Shown: positions 48,830 through 60,567 of the stretch, piece by piece
How positions within the stretch are numbered: the stretch's first letter is position 1
How the letters are laid out: every line of letters starts with the position of its first letter
Assembly (NCBI GenBank): GCA_963978545.1
Contig: OZ021732.1
Coordinates: forward strand, 61,046,714 to 61,110,713
Length of the DNA: 64,000 nucleotides
Reading direction: 5' to 3'
DNA from: Linyphia triangularis
Taxonomy: Eukaryota; Arthropoda; Arachnida; Araneae; Linyphiidae
Notes under the pieces: model-generated
What the model saw: only the letters and a program-made list of their open reading frames with translations
Told to the model about the DNA's origin: nothing
The model's database searches: none
Program-made: the position numbers and the translations under genes

Positions 48830-48925
48830 ATATGAATTCTGCACTTGCAGAACTGCAATTTTTTCGTACTGTGCAAAAGAAACATCCAGACCTATTGGAG
48901 ATTATGCTAAAAATGACTAACGAAA
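48830..48925 (+). CDS. DUF4806-type protein, first visible exon
   Basis: The exon follows acceptor ctttttatttttcag and ends with donor A|GTAAAG. It codes for MNSALAELQFFRTVQKKHPD then LLEIMLKMTNE. Its acceptor phase is 1, as in all zinc-finger cassettes. An ATG two bases after the acceptor could also serve as a start if this were the first exon of a separate gene. It joins in frame (phase 1) to 49318-49439. The sequence looks helical and charged with no known motif. Function unknown. Confidence 0.75.
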
Positions 48926-49317
48926 GTAAAGTTTTTAGTTTTTGACATTTTAATAGCAAAGAGTTTTATTTTTAAAAAAAAATGTTCCAAAAGACTGTCA
49001 GATTTGCATGCCTAAACTACGTTTTTAAGGCTCAATTAGTTTTATATATATTTTATTTTAGAAAAATGTAGTTAGTTATAAAATTCAGTCTAATCTAATA
49101 AATAAAAATGAAGTCTCGAGTCAATGCTAAAAGTTTGAAAGTGCATGTAACTCCCTTAAATTAGGGTATATTCATTTTAGAATGATTTTTATGTTTAGAT
49201 TGCTTGTATTTATGTTTAAAACATTCACATTAAAATACAGGAAAATTAAAGCTGCTTTGATGCATCCTTTTTTTTTATATATATATATGAAATGTTTAAA
49301 AATGTTTTCTTCAATAG

Positions 49318-49439
49318 AAGTACCCCAAGTTTCACAGCAATACATTTCCAAGTTACAAAATGAATTTCCTTTAAAGTCAATTGATGAATTTTTACATTTT
49401 GAAAGTTTGCTTACAAATAAAGAAAACGAAAAAGCATTG
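49318..49439 (+). CDS. DUF4806-type protein, second exon
   Basis: After the acceptor tcttcaatag the frame reads VPQVSQQYISKLQNEFPLKS then IDEFLHFESLLTNKENEKAL, and ends in phase 0 before GTATGA. The phrase 'FPLKSIDEFLHFE' matches the start of DUF4806 domains (P-L-x-s-x-e-e-l-x-x-F/l-E), a domain of unknown function common in arthropod proteins. Confidence 0.82.
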
Positions 49440-49847
49440 GTATGATATATTTTAATGTTGTGGTTGATACTATTTATATCTGCTTCTAAATATGCAATTT
49501 GTTGATTTATCCCTTTGTCTATACATTTCAAATTATGGTTTTGCATGTACATTATTTAATTTTTTAAATACATATATGTCCAGTGGCTCTTATTCCATAA
49601 GAAAAGTCTATCAATATCTCTTATCTAGTCTCTACGTTAAGATAACTTAATGTACATTGTATACTCACAAATATATCTCTCTGTAGCTAGGCAAAAATAC
49701 TGATGAAAATACTTTCAAATGAAGTTTGGTGTTAATATGTTTAAAAAGTATATAGGTTTCTGCACCGGAGTCGTACTAGCAATAATTTAATGTGAAAAAC
49801 TTTAGTGTATGCATTTTAAACTTTAATTTATATTCATTTAATTTAAG

Positions 49848-50007
49848 CTTGTCAACATCAAAAGGATTGGTGGAAATTCTGCTGCTGACCAGACCCGTAG
49901 GATACTAAGACATCTGATATCTGACAGTGTAGCTGAACAATACTGTTGGTTGGGTAACAAAGATAAAAGAAAATTTGAGTCTTTGCAGCTGTGCAGGATA
50001 ATAATGG
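49848..50007 (+). CDS. DUF4806-type protein, third exon (domain core)
   Basis: The acceptor atttaatttaag opens a phase-0 exon reading LVNIKRIGGNSAADQTRRIL, then RHLISDSVAEQYCWLGNKDK, then RKFESLQLCRIIM, with donor G|GTTTGT. The order IGG, RRIL.HL, A..Y.W.G...K..F..L.L..II is the characteristic core of DUF4806 as I know it. The exon is intact and exits in phase 1. The next exon is 9.1 kb away. Confidence 0.85.
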
Positions 50008-50105
50008 GTTTGTATATTTAGAATTAAAATAATTTTCTGAAGTAATAACTTACTGCTGATGAAATTTAATGAAACCTGTTTCAGGTAAAATTATTTGTTT
50101 CTTTA

Positions 50106-50934
50106 TCTCCCTCCATACTACACTCCACCTTAACTTAACATCACTAGACAGTAGATCTTCACCGTGCACATAGGCAATTCATCCATTTTGGCGGTATGAA
50201 GGCATAATGCTCGCCAAACCTTATGACCTTTTGTTCTCTACAAGGTTGCTGAACTGAGCTTCCAAATGTGACATTTTTCTTGTCAAGGGTTGTGGGATGG
50301 GAGAGAAGGGCGAGAAATGTAAAGAGAGGAAAGAAAAATGTGAAGAGAGGAGGCAGGGTGGCATGGCCGGATAAATTATTTTCGTTTTGTATGAAATTAG
50401 GTAGCATTTTTAATATTCATATAAGAAGAGTGCTCAAAGTCCTACTTACACATGGGCATCAAAATCAATTAAATAAGTTGTAATTGAACAAAAAAGTTGG
50501 CAATGCATATAAAGGATTTATATTTAAAACTTTGTTTTTATTGGTTAATTTTTTTTAATTTACTTTGATTTCGAAACAAATAGCTTAAGTGCATAGGGAG
50601 ATCAGAAAAATCACAATAGATACCAAAATTCATATTGTGACCCTCCCCCTGCAAATAATCCTGCCAGCATCCATGTGTAAATTGGATTTTGGGCACTCTT
50701 ATATGAATATTAAAGCATGCAGCACAAAAGCCTATTGTCGATGAGCTTCATGCTTCAGTAAGGGGGCAAATCGCCACAGTTCGAAATATCCTTTCTTAGG
50801 GCGGCTTGGGACTTAAAGCGATAAGGTTTGGTGAGCATTATGCCTTCAATAAAATGGATGAATTGCTTATGTGCACACTGAAGATCTACCATCTAAGTGA
50901 TGTTAAGTTAAGGTGGAGTTTAGTATAGAGGCAG
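50106..50934. mobile_element. MITE with terminal inverted repeats over 110 bp
   Basis: The left end (50106-50222) and the inverse of the right end (50826-50934) share actccaccttaacttaacat, then gtagatcttca, gtgcacata.gcaattcatc and ggcataatgctc.ccaaacc. Frames between 50159 and 50483 are fragments of the left arm and interior with no domain. It lies in the last intron of the DUF4806 gene. Confidence 0.88.
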
Positions 50935-51349
50935 TATTTTTATGCCCCTTGTTAATGTTATATGATTCTAACTAGCTAAATACCTGTACTTCGCCACCAA
51001 ATTTTACCATGTGCAATATTTTAGCCAGCTGTGAGGCTCAGCGTTGTGGATATCCGTCATTGGTGTATAGGCCCCAATTTTTGGGGCTTCGCTCGCAGGA
51101 CTTAACTCGTTGAAAGGTTCATTGCTATGCAAACATGAGCTCGCTCTGCTCGATGAAATGTTCATTGCTGCGTAAGCATAAGGTCATTTCACACACTAAA
51201 AACTAATTGCTATGTAAAGCATTAATATTAGAAGCCCCTACCTTGTCGAGAAAGAATAAAAAAATTCCTCGTTAATAACTATAATACAACACCCCATTAA
51301 GAGTATTTTAACACGTGATGTTTGTAAAAAGCAAAATTAGAAAGTCAAG

Positions 51350-52679
51350 TCAAGGCAAAACTGGATTGAACCAGGCCGTGACAACTAATAGTAAAGAGTG
51401 GAAACAGCCGCAGTGGACTAGTGGCGCTGCATTCCAACCAAAACAGTAGCATGTGTTTTCTTTGCTTGGTCAAATACGAAAACCAATACGTTACTAAGAG
51501 GACAAAATTACTTTATTTTTAAAATGCAAAAAGAACACAGCGAATATTGCCAAACGATAATATTAACGAATGAAATAAATTTATACATAGTTCACTCGCG
51601 ACAATTTATTATTCATATTTCATGCAAATATGATGTCAGAAGCCACACTACACTATCATTTATTTTTTTAAAAATTGCTTTTTGTTGATTATTACGCATC
51701 AAATAGGAGACTTTGATATCTATTTTTAGAATTAAGTTGTTTATTTAAAATAAGGCCTATTTTTGAATTTTATTTTCATTACTCTTTATGGAAACAGAGT
51801 TTGGAATTCTTTGTCGTATTTTTAAAAAATATTAGAAATTATAAAAATTAAATTAAAAAGTCGTCGTTGGCAATTCTCATGATTTCAGAGTTGGCAGCCA
51901 TGGATATTTTTATTTTAGCTGGCGTTCTAAAAAATTTTCATCGCAGTTTTTGATTTAATTTTTTTAATTTCTAATATTTTTTGCAAACAGAATTGATGTC
52001 ATCCTCATAGATTCACATTTATTAATTAATTTCATTATCATTTAAAACCAAACATGGTGAATTGTTGCGTACCACACTGTACTTCATATTCTGGAAAGAG
52101 AGCCGATGTTAAATTTCATGAATTCCCCTTGGATCCGGATCTACGACAACGAATCTGCCTTATCGACAACGAATCTGCCTGTCAAATTTCAGCACTATTG
52201 GATGACTGCAAGTTGGTTTTTTAGTATACTGAAGATAGAAGCATGTGTAAAAGCGACCTTTTAGTGACAGTGACACCTCCCGAAACATGATATAATGCAA
52301 CTTTAACGACAACGAATATACCTGTTAAATTTTAGGGCGATTGGATGACGGCAAGATGTTTTTTTAAGTATCTTTAGATACAAGCGTAAGTAAAAGCGAC
52401 CTTTTAGTGATAGTGAAATTTGATAGAATGCCCCCAAAATTTGATAGAATGCATTGTCATTCACATCAAATCTATCTGCCAAATTTCAGCTTGATTGATT
52501 TAAAGCAAGTGTGTTAATATCACTATATTGCAGTTTCAAATCTGGTTGGATTGCAGCGCCCCCTTGTTTTGTGGGAGAAAATGGAACTAACAACTTGTTT
52601 CCTTCGCACCCATAGACTTTTGAAAATTGTCACGGCCTGGAGAGTGCCTTAGCGCTCGTTACAATCCAGTTTGGCCTTG
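51350..52679. mobile_element. TIR element carrying a THAP-domain fragment
   Basis: The left end tcaaggcaaaactggatt, with caggccgtgacaa and ggcgctgcattccaacca further in, is matched by the inverse of the right end (ccaaggccaaactggatt, caggccgtgacaa, ggcgctgcaatccaacca). The direct repeat gtcaag flanks it at 51344-51349 and 52680-52685. Host repeat sequence resumes after it, which confirms insertion. The interior holds the THAP fragment and two diverged copies of a roughly 130-bp segment containing agcgaccttttagtga. Confidence 0.82.
52054..52224 (+). pseudogene. THAP zinc-finger fragment
   Basis: The 56-residue frame begins [20 protein letters not shown], then [16 protein letters not shown]. 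The start with C-x4-C spacing and the FHEFP motif are hallmarks of the THAP DNA-binding domain found in P-element transposases and related host proteins. After about 35 residues the sequence turns into repeat-derived text (gacaacgaatctgcct recurs) and stops, so the second half of the domain (Cys-x2-His, AVPTIF) is missing. It sits inside a TIR element, so a captured or truncated transposase start is likely. Confidence 0.75.
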
Positions 52680-52685
52680 GTCAAG

Positions 52686-53400
52686 TTGAAACTTTCAGAG
52701 CTCTAGGCTTATTAGAAATTGCTTTTTGTAAAAATGTTTACTAAAAATTCATTAAAAAACAAATTAAAATTTTAATGTTCTTTTTGTCAAAAGTTCAATT
52801 AGGAGGCCAAAACTATATGTGTTGAAAATTTCAGAAATGTAGCCCAGTTAGAAATCGTTTTGTAAAATATTTGTTAATTAATTAAAAAACAAATAAAACT
52901 TCAAAATTCTATTTTTCAAAAGTTCAATTTGACGGCCATAACTTCTTATGTTGAAAATTTTAGAGCTGTAGCCTTATTAGAAATCATTTTGTAAAATATT
53001 TATTTAAAAAATTAATTAAAAAAGAACTAAATAAAAATTTAATATTCTGTTTTTCAAAATTCCAATTAAAAGGCTAAAACTACTTTTGTTAAAATTTTCA
53101 GAGCTGTAGCCCCATTAGATATCGTTTTGTAAAATATTTATTAGTTAAAAAAGAACTAAATAAAAATTTAACATTCTGTTTTTCAAAAGTTCAATTAGAA
53201 GGCTAAAACTACTTATGTTGAAAATTTCATAGCTGTATCACTATTTGAAGTCACTTTGTAGAAAATAAATTAATTAAAAAATAACTAATTACAATTTTAA
53301 CATTCTGTTTGACATACATAAAATTAGAAAGCCAAAACTTGTTATGTTGAAAATTTCAGAGCTCTACTCCAATTTTAAGTAGGTTTCTATAGATCCACAG
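52686..53400 (+). repeat. Minisatellite inside copy 1, unit about 120-140 bp
   Basis: Units contain aattagaaggccaaaactac, ttatgttgaaaatttcagag, ctgtagccctattagaaatc and tttgtaaaatatttattaat, repeated about five times with drift. Confidence 0.85.
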
Positions 53401-53430
53401 ACAGACACACAGCTTGTTTTATTATTATAG

Positions 53431-54980
53431 ACTAGCTAAATACCTGGGCTTTGCTGCAAAATTTTAACATGTGCAATATTTTAGCTAGCTGTGGGGCCTC
53501 GCGTTGCGGAAATCTGTCATTTGTGTATAGGACCCAGTTTTTAGCGCTTCGCTCGCAGGAAGGTTCATTGCTGCGCAAAATAGAGCTTGCATCGTTCGCT
53601 GAAAAGTTCATAAACACAGGCTTATTTCACTCGTTAAAAGATTCATTGCTATGCCAGCATAGGCTCTCTTCATTCGCTGAAAGGTTCATTGCTGCGTAAG
53701 CATAAGCTCGCTTCACTCACTAAAATCTAATTGCTGCGTAAAGACTTAATATTGGAAACTTCTCCCTTGTCAAAAAAAAAATTCTCCGTTAATACAATAA
53801 TACAACACCCTTCCAAGATTATTTTAACACTTGTTTGTGGAAAGCAAAATTAGAAGCAAAACTACTTATGTTGAAACTTTCAGAGATCTAGGCCTATTCA
53901 AAGTCGCTTTTTGTGAAAAAATTAATTGAAAAACAGATTAAAATTTTAACATTCTTTTTATCAGTCCAATTAGAAGACCAAAACTATTTGTCTTGAAAAT
54001 TTCAGAAATATAGCCCAATTACAAATTGTTTTGTAAAATATTTGTTAATTAATTAAAAAAAAAAAAATTGAATTCTGTTTCTCAAAAATCCAATTAGAAG
54101 GCAATAACTATTTATGTTGAAAATTTCCAAGCTGTAGCTCTATTTGAAATCGTTTTGTAATATAAATATTAATTAAAATAATTAATTAATAACGAACTAA
54201 ACAAAAATTTAAAATTATGTTTTACTTAAGTCCAATTAGAAGGCTATAACTACTAATGTTGAAAATTTTAGAGATTTAAAATTCTGTTTTTCAAAAGTCC
54301 AATTAGAAGGCCAAAACTACTTATGTTGAAAATTTCAGCGCTGTAAGGCCTTGCGTTGCTCGACTTATTAGTAGACGTTTTGTAAAATGTTTATTAATTA
54401 ATTAATATTAAAAAAAAGCAAAATAAAAATTAAAATTTCTGTTTTTTAAAAGTCCAATTAAAAAGCCAAAACTACTTATAACGAAAATTTCAGAGCTGTA
54501 GCCCTACTAGATATTGTTTTGTAACATATTTATAATTTAATTAAAAAAATTAATTAAAAAAGAACTAATTAAAATTGTAACATTCTGTTTGTGATGTATA
54601 CAATTAGAAGGCCGAAACTTCTTATGTTGAAAATTTCAGAACTGTAGCCCTATTAGTAGTTGTTTTGTAAAATGTTTATTAATTAATTAAAAAAGAACAA
54701 AATAAAAATTTAAAATTCTGTTTTTTAAAAGTCCGATTAAAAGGCTAAAACTACTTATGTTGAAAATTTCAGAGCTGTAGCCCTATAAGATATTGTTTTG
54801 TAACATATTTAGTAATTAATTAAAAAATAACTAATTAAAATTTTAACATTCTGTTTGTGATGTATATAATTAGAAGGCCAAAACTACTTATAGTGAAAAT
54901 TTCAGAGCTCTACTCCAATTTTAAGTAGGTTTCTATAGAGCCACAGACAGACAGACACACAGCTTGTTTTATTATTATAG
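53431..54980 (+). repeat. Large dispersed repeat, copy 2
   Basis: It begins actagctaaatacctgggct directly after the tail of copy 1 and ends agcttgttttattattatag, like copy 1. It has the same head, minisatellite (about 53850-54950, with more units than copy 1) and tail. The inverse frames at 53432-53699 only reflect the head. The head-to-tail layout indicates tandem insertion or unequal exchange. Confidence 0.88.
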
Positions 54981-55344
54981 ATAACCATGTAAAAATATGG
55001 CATTGGAAAAGTTAGATTTTTTCAAATGCCTGAAAAAATTGTCTTCTAAAAAATAAGTAAATAAAAGCAATATACTTTTTGTACTATTGGATATAATAGT
55101 ATACTCGTTTTAGAATCAATTTGCATTTAGAACTAATTCTAGTGCAATTCCTATACCTCTTTCTAGGTGGTCTTCAACAATGAAATGAAAATTGTACCAT
55201 AAAAATTCAAATCAATTGAGAGTAATTTTTTTCTCTGATTAAATTCATATATTATAATTTTCACTTGAAAATAAAAATAATGATTGGATTTTAATAGTTT
55301 TCAATAGATATCAACATATTTCTTTCTAAATTTCACACACATTT

Positions 55345-55578
55345 GAGGGCCTGAGAAGCAAAGGGGTCCAATTGACTTTTCTTAACGTTTAGAAATTATA
55401 CTTTAAAGTTTCTTATTGATATTAAATGTGTATGAAAATTATTTATTGTTCAAATACTAACCTCTGAGTTGAAGATACCACTAGTTTTCATAGAATTTAA
55501 TATAAATAAGAAACTTTAAAGTGTATTTTCTCAAAAGTTAAGAAAAATTGCTTAGACCCCTTTGCTTCTCAGTCACTC
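55345..55578. repeat. Long inverted repeat, arms about 100 bp
   Basis: Arms share ctgagaagcaaaggggtc, then ttttcttaac, then actttaaagtttcttat.gatattaaat in inverse orientation, with a short spacer of about 40 bases. A transcript could fold into a long hairpin. No terminal target duplication was identified. Confidence 0.88.
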
Positions 55579-55859
55579 ATTTATAAGCAGATAAAATTTT
55601 GAACAATATTAATTGTGTTAACCACTTTTTTTATGAATAGTTTAAAAAAAAGAAAAAAGATTCCATTAATTTTATTAGATTCAACAAAGAATTTCATTCG
55701 TTTTTAATCTATATTTTACAGTTATTGCATTTGGCAACTCATAGAATTAGCTGTAAAAGCCTTATTTAAATACTTGACGATCACTTTCTTGCTAAAGATT
55801 ATTATCCTTAAAAATTGTATTTAATTATTATTGATTATTAATTGTAGAAGGAAATATAT

Positions 55860-57060
55860 ACAGTCAGTCTCAAAACTATAGGCACAGACATTATAACTAT
55901 AGGCCATTGTTAAAGTTACATAGTAAATTCAACAATGACAGACAATCTGTATTTAAAAAAAAAATTTATTTATATAGATTCTTTCCAAAAATTTACTAAA
56001 AGTTACAATTGTAAAATTTAAATTGAAAAAAAAAGTGAAATTTTAATGTCTCATAACTATAGACGCTTGTATTCACAATTTTTTTTTTTTTTTTTAAATA
56101 CGAATTATTTACTCATATTTTAAAAGTTATTTTTGTGTCAATACCTGGCTACGTTATTGACTTAACATCGTCTGCCTTTCTATTACTTTTATATTGAAAA
56201 TTCTTACCTCATTTTTTTTAACTCATAGTCACAATGGCAAGAGCTAAATCATTTGCAAAGATGAAATAATAAAAATTTTAGGATTAAATGTTGGTGAAAA
56301 GTCAGATAAAGAAATTCTAGAGATTGTGCAAAGTTTTGTAATCAGTATTTATAGATTTTAATCATCTAAAACTGAACAAAAGGGTTAAACATACTAGAAG
56401 ACCATGAAAAACTTCTAATCAAGGAGATAGAAGTACATTAAAAATGGGCTTCAATTAAAAATATGTCATCGAGATAAATTGCTTCAACTGTTGCAGTTTT
56501 AAAATATACTGTAACTTGAAGAATTAAAACTCATGGAAATATTTTCTACAAGAAAATTGCACAAAAACCATTTTCAAAACAAAGACATAAAACGGAACAC
56601 TAAAATGGACCAAAAGCGACTATCAGTTATTTTCAGTAATGAAAAAAATGGAGCTTATATTGACATGATGAATGTGCATATTATTTCCACGACTTAAAAA
56701 GAAACCAAAAAGATTTTTCAGTAGGGCATGAGGTGGCGAATCAGAGTGATGCTCTGGGTAGATTTTGGATTTAATTTTCAAAAACTTCTGGAATTTTCAA
56801 GTAGAAGGATAAAATCTGAGATCTATCATCAAATACTTAACGAAAATTTCGGGCCATTACTGAACTTATATGGAGGATTAAATTGTATTTTCCTGCAAGA
56901 TAAAACATCAGTCTAGACTTCAAACTCAACAAAATCTTTGGTTGCTGTAAAAACAAATAAAGTGATGGACTGACCAGCATATAATCCTGACTTAAACACA
57001 GTAATGACAATAAAATTAGGGTCATTCAAAATTTCGCCAAAAATACGCACATCCACCTAA
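55860..57060 (+). mobile_element. Tc1/mariner-like transposon, dead, right end missing
   Basis: The left end starts cagtcagtctcaaaactata with repeated aactatagg. Plus-strand text in broken frames then resembles Tc1 transposase. A start MARAKSFAKDEIIKIL (with small change) lies near 56234. FSNEKNGAYIDMMN lies near 56632, RWRIRVMLWVDFGF at about 56731-56772, and PAYNPDLNT near 56976, the site of the second Asp in DD34x enzymes. Many stops interrupt. I found no matching right inverted repeat. Confidence 0.75.
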
Positions 57061-57139
57061 AACATTCTGACAAAAGATATAATTTTATTACAGACGCTTT
57101 GTATGCATTTTATAATTTGAGTATCGTGTAAAATCAAAG

Positions 57140-57440
57140 TGTAGTCATTACTTCATTTTCATTTCGTGCTTTCTAGGTTAAATTATCGTTTCTTTCATGT
57201 TACTCAGCCATTGTCACTTATATATCTCTGGCATTGGATTTGGAACGGTCATCTGTGGCCAGCTTTTAAGAGATCTGGAAACCTGATCCCTCTTCTTTTT
57301 CCAAGAACTCGAGACAGATGCCTAGGGGGGTGTTGATGACCAGTTTGCCCTCTGTGGGAAGCATGAACCCCTGTTGAAAGGGGTGGAAATTTTCCTTTGC
57401 TGTTTGATTTTCCACGTTAATTAATCCCTCTTTCAAACAA
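57140..57440. other. GC-richer stretch of unknown nature
   Basis: Text such as ggcattggatttggaacggt and tgcctaggggggtgttgatg stands out from AT-rich surroundings. No reading frame, tRNA fold or inverted repeat was recognised. A repeat fragment is possible. Confidence 0.35.
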
Positions 57441-57784
57441 CTCGCAGTTTTATCTATTGGATTATTTTCAAGAATTGGTCTGGTTCAACTATTTTCATAG
57501 TTGCTGCGCAATCCGATTTCTTTCAATTAAGTTTTTAATTTTACATTATATTTCAAATATAATGTACAAAATAATATCAATAAAAAGTTAATATTTTTTA
57601 CAATATAATAACTTATATTAACTTTTAATGAAGTATTTGTTTGAATAGATTTTTAGAGAATAAAATGTTGTGTATTTTTCCCTGTGTTTTGTATTGCAGG
57701 AGTCGCATTCTCACTTCAAAATTGATGAAATTTTTATTTCCCCCTAAAATTGTTCTTTAAATTTTTGCTTTTTCCTAAAAAAAA

Positions 57785-58468
57785 TTAAGGGGGTCTGGGA
57801 TACGAAATTTAAAAAAATTCTTAATTTTTTTTTATTATTGTAAAAAATAATAAAAATAGTTCTGAATAAAACGACAATATTTTTTCTTTTTTTTTTCTAT
57901 TATTAGTAGAACTTAAATATAATTTAAGTTTTTGTTGCATGACAACTGTATCTTGAAATAGTGAAACTGTTTTTCTTGGTGATGGCGTTTTGTCCCTTTT
58001 TTGTGTTGAAATGGATATAACTTAAAAACTACTTGTTATAAATACATGAAACTTTCCACAATTGTTTTTCATATATATATATATTTTAATTTGTCTTCAA
58101 AAATTATTCATTTTGATTCAACTTTTTAAAAAAAAGTTTTTGGAACTTGGCCAATTTTGGGTTTTATATAGTTTTTGTATAAAATATTTTCTTAAATTTT
58201 TTTTTCTAAACATTCTATTGAAAAATCATGAAAACAATTTATGATATGAATTATAAGATTTAATTTTATTCAAAAGTGAAGTGATTTTTTTTTAAATATC
58301 AAATTTAAGAAGTGTCAAAATTTTCAAGTTTTTAATTAAAAAAAAAAAAAATTGAAAATTTAAACTAGTTTTTTGAGTTTCAAATCATAATACAGTATTG
58401 CATAAAAAATTTCAGATAAATAATTTTAAAAATAGAGATTTTAGAATTTCGAGTCCTGGACCTCCTTA
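57785..58468. mobile_element. AT-rich MITE with about 25-bp inverted ends
   Basis: The left end taagggggtctgggatacga matches the inverse of the right end taaggaggtccaggactcga, both followed by aat. The interior is very AT-rich and non-coding. Confidence 0.75.
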
Positions 58469-59136
58469 AAAATACTGACAATTTCCCGATTTTCCTACAA
58501 AACCAATGAAAAAATTCCAATATTCCTCCAGAGAAAAAGGAGGAACAATTTTCTGAAATTTTAATTATTGACAAATTATTTCAATATTATCTAAACTCAT
58601 CTTAGTTTAAGTTTTAAAGTTGAAGCTATAATCTTTTTGAAGTACTTTGAATGTTGCTTAAAAATTTTATAAATGGATTTAATTAAATTTGCATGTTTGT
58701 CAAAATTGTATTGTTGTTTGGTGTTAATTTTTTTTTTAAATGTACAGTTTTTTCCTGTATTAAAACAAGTTTTGGAAAGAATGTTTGTGTTAGGAGCTTC
58801 TGTCAGCTTTTAAAGAAATATTTATCCCTAAAATTCCTACCTAATTTTTTTTAGAAAACGCACTTCACCCTTGTCATCCCTTAGCATGTTTCAAAGCTAG
58901 AAAGCAAAAAGTATAGTTTAAAATATTTTAACATGTGAAAAATAAGATTCCGTTGTTGCTTCTAGTTAGAAATTCTTAATTCTTTGTTAAGGATTAATGT
59001 AGTTATAGTTGTTTAGGTTGATTGTTCTATTTTTATGGGAGATTTTGATTGAAATCGTAAAAGATTTTCTAATAAATATTTAAAGATCCACGATAGATTT
59101 TGAAAAATTAGAGTTAGATTTTAATCTTTATTTTAG

Positions 59137-59255
59137 ATGTTGTGATGGATACAGATACAGCTGTTTCATATGTACAAGTGGAAAATGTAATAAAGTCATG
59201 GTTACGACATGCAAAAGGAAGAAGAATCTATGTTTCTCAAAAAAAGTCAACTTGA
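59137..59255 (+). CDS. DUF4806-type protein, last exon
   Basis: The acceptor ctttattttag is followed in phase 1 by DVVMDTDTAVSYVQVENVIK, then SWLRHAKGRRIYVSQKKST and a stop at 59253-59255. The phase fits the exon ending at 50007. The phrase 'VI.SWLRHAK.R' is a common end of DUF4806 proteins. AATAAA at 59282-59287 supports transcript termination about 30 bases after the stop. The whole joined protein from the methionine at 48832 has about 163 residues. The preceding 9.1-kb intron is packed with transposons. Confidence 0.83.
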
Positions 59256-59281
59256 ATGTGGATATGTAATAAGTTAAAAGA

Positions 59282-59287
59282 AATAAA
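59282..59287 (+). promoter_or_regulatory. Poly(A) signal of the DUF4806 transcript
   Basis: An AATAAA hexamer lies 27 bases after the stop codon of the last exon. It is the only gene in the window whose end is this compactly marked. Confidence 0.6.
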
Positions 59288-60567
59288 TGAACTTCATTTG
59301 ATACTTTGATAAGAATTATTTGATATTTTTATACATTTAAAAAAAATTACACATATTTTACATTAAATAAACAAAGCATAATTTTTATTTTGAGAAATCA
59401 TAAATGTAAGAGTAAAATATTTATTTTTTTCTGATGTGACCTGATTAAACTAAATTTAAACTCAAAGATTTTAAATTACTAGCTGCATGGCCTAGCCCTG
59501 CTGGGGACCTGTTGAAAGATATCTATCAGTTCTGTGTTACATAGACTCGAAATTTTTCTAGATTAATGGTTGATGATTAGCTTTCAATCTACTTTAACAG
59601 ATACATGGTTCATTTTAATAGAACACTCTGTCATTCTCCAGTCGATGCTGTCTTTGCAACGGTGATTCCCTAGTTCTCTTAGCGGCAGATGCACTATACT
59701 TAGCATTTATATTCGTTCTTTTCTTTGGCGGCATATTAACAAATGTCAAAATGATTTGAAAGTTTTCAGTGAATTTCAATAATCTATGATTGAGGCTGCA
59801 AGTGATGAAGTCAAATTGATTCTAAATAATCCGTTGTTATGCTAGATTCTATGTGTATTTTGTGCTCACTCTCAACAAGTGAAGTTAAATTCATAATTTA
59901 AATTAATCTAGCCAGAAAAATGTGACGATTTAAAATTATGGAACAAAAGCTGTATAGGACTCCATTTCTGACTTTTCCCGGTTTGAACAGGTCGGATTGG
60001 CGCTTTTTTACACTTCTGTTTAACACTCCTATGTACAAGATGTCCCGTGGGTTTCAATCTGGCAACCCTTGCAGTTTTGGCAGTTATAATTTGTTTTGGC
60101 ACTTTGCACTTGTGGGATTTAGCTGCTTACTTGAAGTCACCAATGGGGTCCTATACTGCTTCTATCTAAAAGCATATAAAAATAGAACAAATATTTCTGC
60201 TATTAATTTTTAATGCTCAAAAGAATTTTGTGTATTTTTTAACACCTACAAAACACCAGTAAACACTCAACATAATATATCTGGTGTCTATAGTGCAGCT
60301 CTAACCTCTGCTTTAAAAATAATCGGGAAAATATACTGTACCTAGTTCTTAATTTTTGTTTTTAAATAAAACAAAATCTGAACCAAGAGAAAAATTAGTA
60401 GGTATTGAAACGATAGCGTTATCTACCCAAATGTTCACCAACTGAAAAATTATCGCCAAGTGGCATGGATATAACGTAATAGTAGTATCAAAATTGGTCA
60501 ATGCGGTGCCACACAACATACCTAATGATATAAGTAGGTGTTTCACATTAGACGGCCTTCTTGGATT
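59288..60567. other. Intergenic sequence
   Basis: Overlapping reading frames at 59908-60213 on both strands lie in GC-richer text (gggttgccagattgaaaccc on the minus strand). They show no known domain and probably belong to a repeat. Confidence 0.45.

Larger units (their letters stand above)
50971..53430 (+). repeat. Large dispersed repeat, copy 1 (interrupted)
   Basis: The head reads actagctaaatacctgtact, with cgcttcgctcgcagga-like text further in. The body is a minisatellite (52686-53400). The tail reads cacacagcttgttttattat followed by tatag. It is interrupted by the TIR element at 51350-52679. Copy 2 follows head to tail at 53431. No ORF of note is present. Confidence 0.85.

Noticed and set aside
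49172..49552. 126-codon minus-strand frame
   Set aside because: It is the antisense shadow of the DUF4806 second exon and flanking introns.
59908..60213. Frames on both strands downstream of the DUF4806 gene
   Set aside because: No domain, and the two frames shadow each other; likely a repeat fragment.
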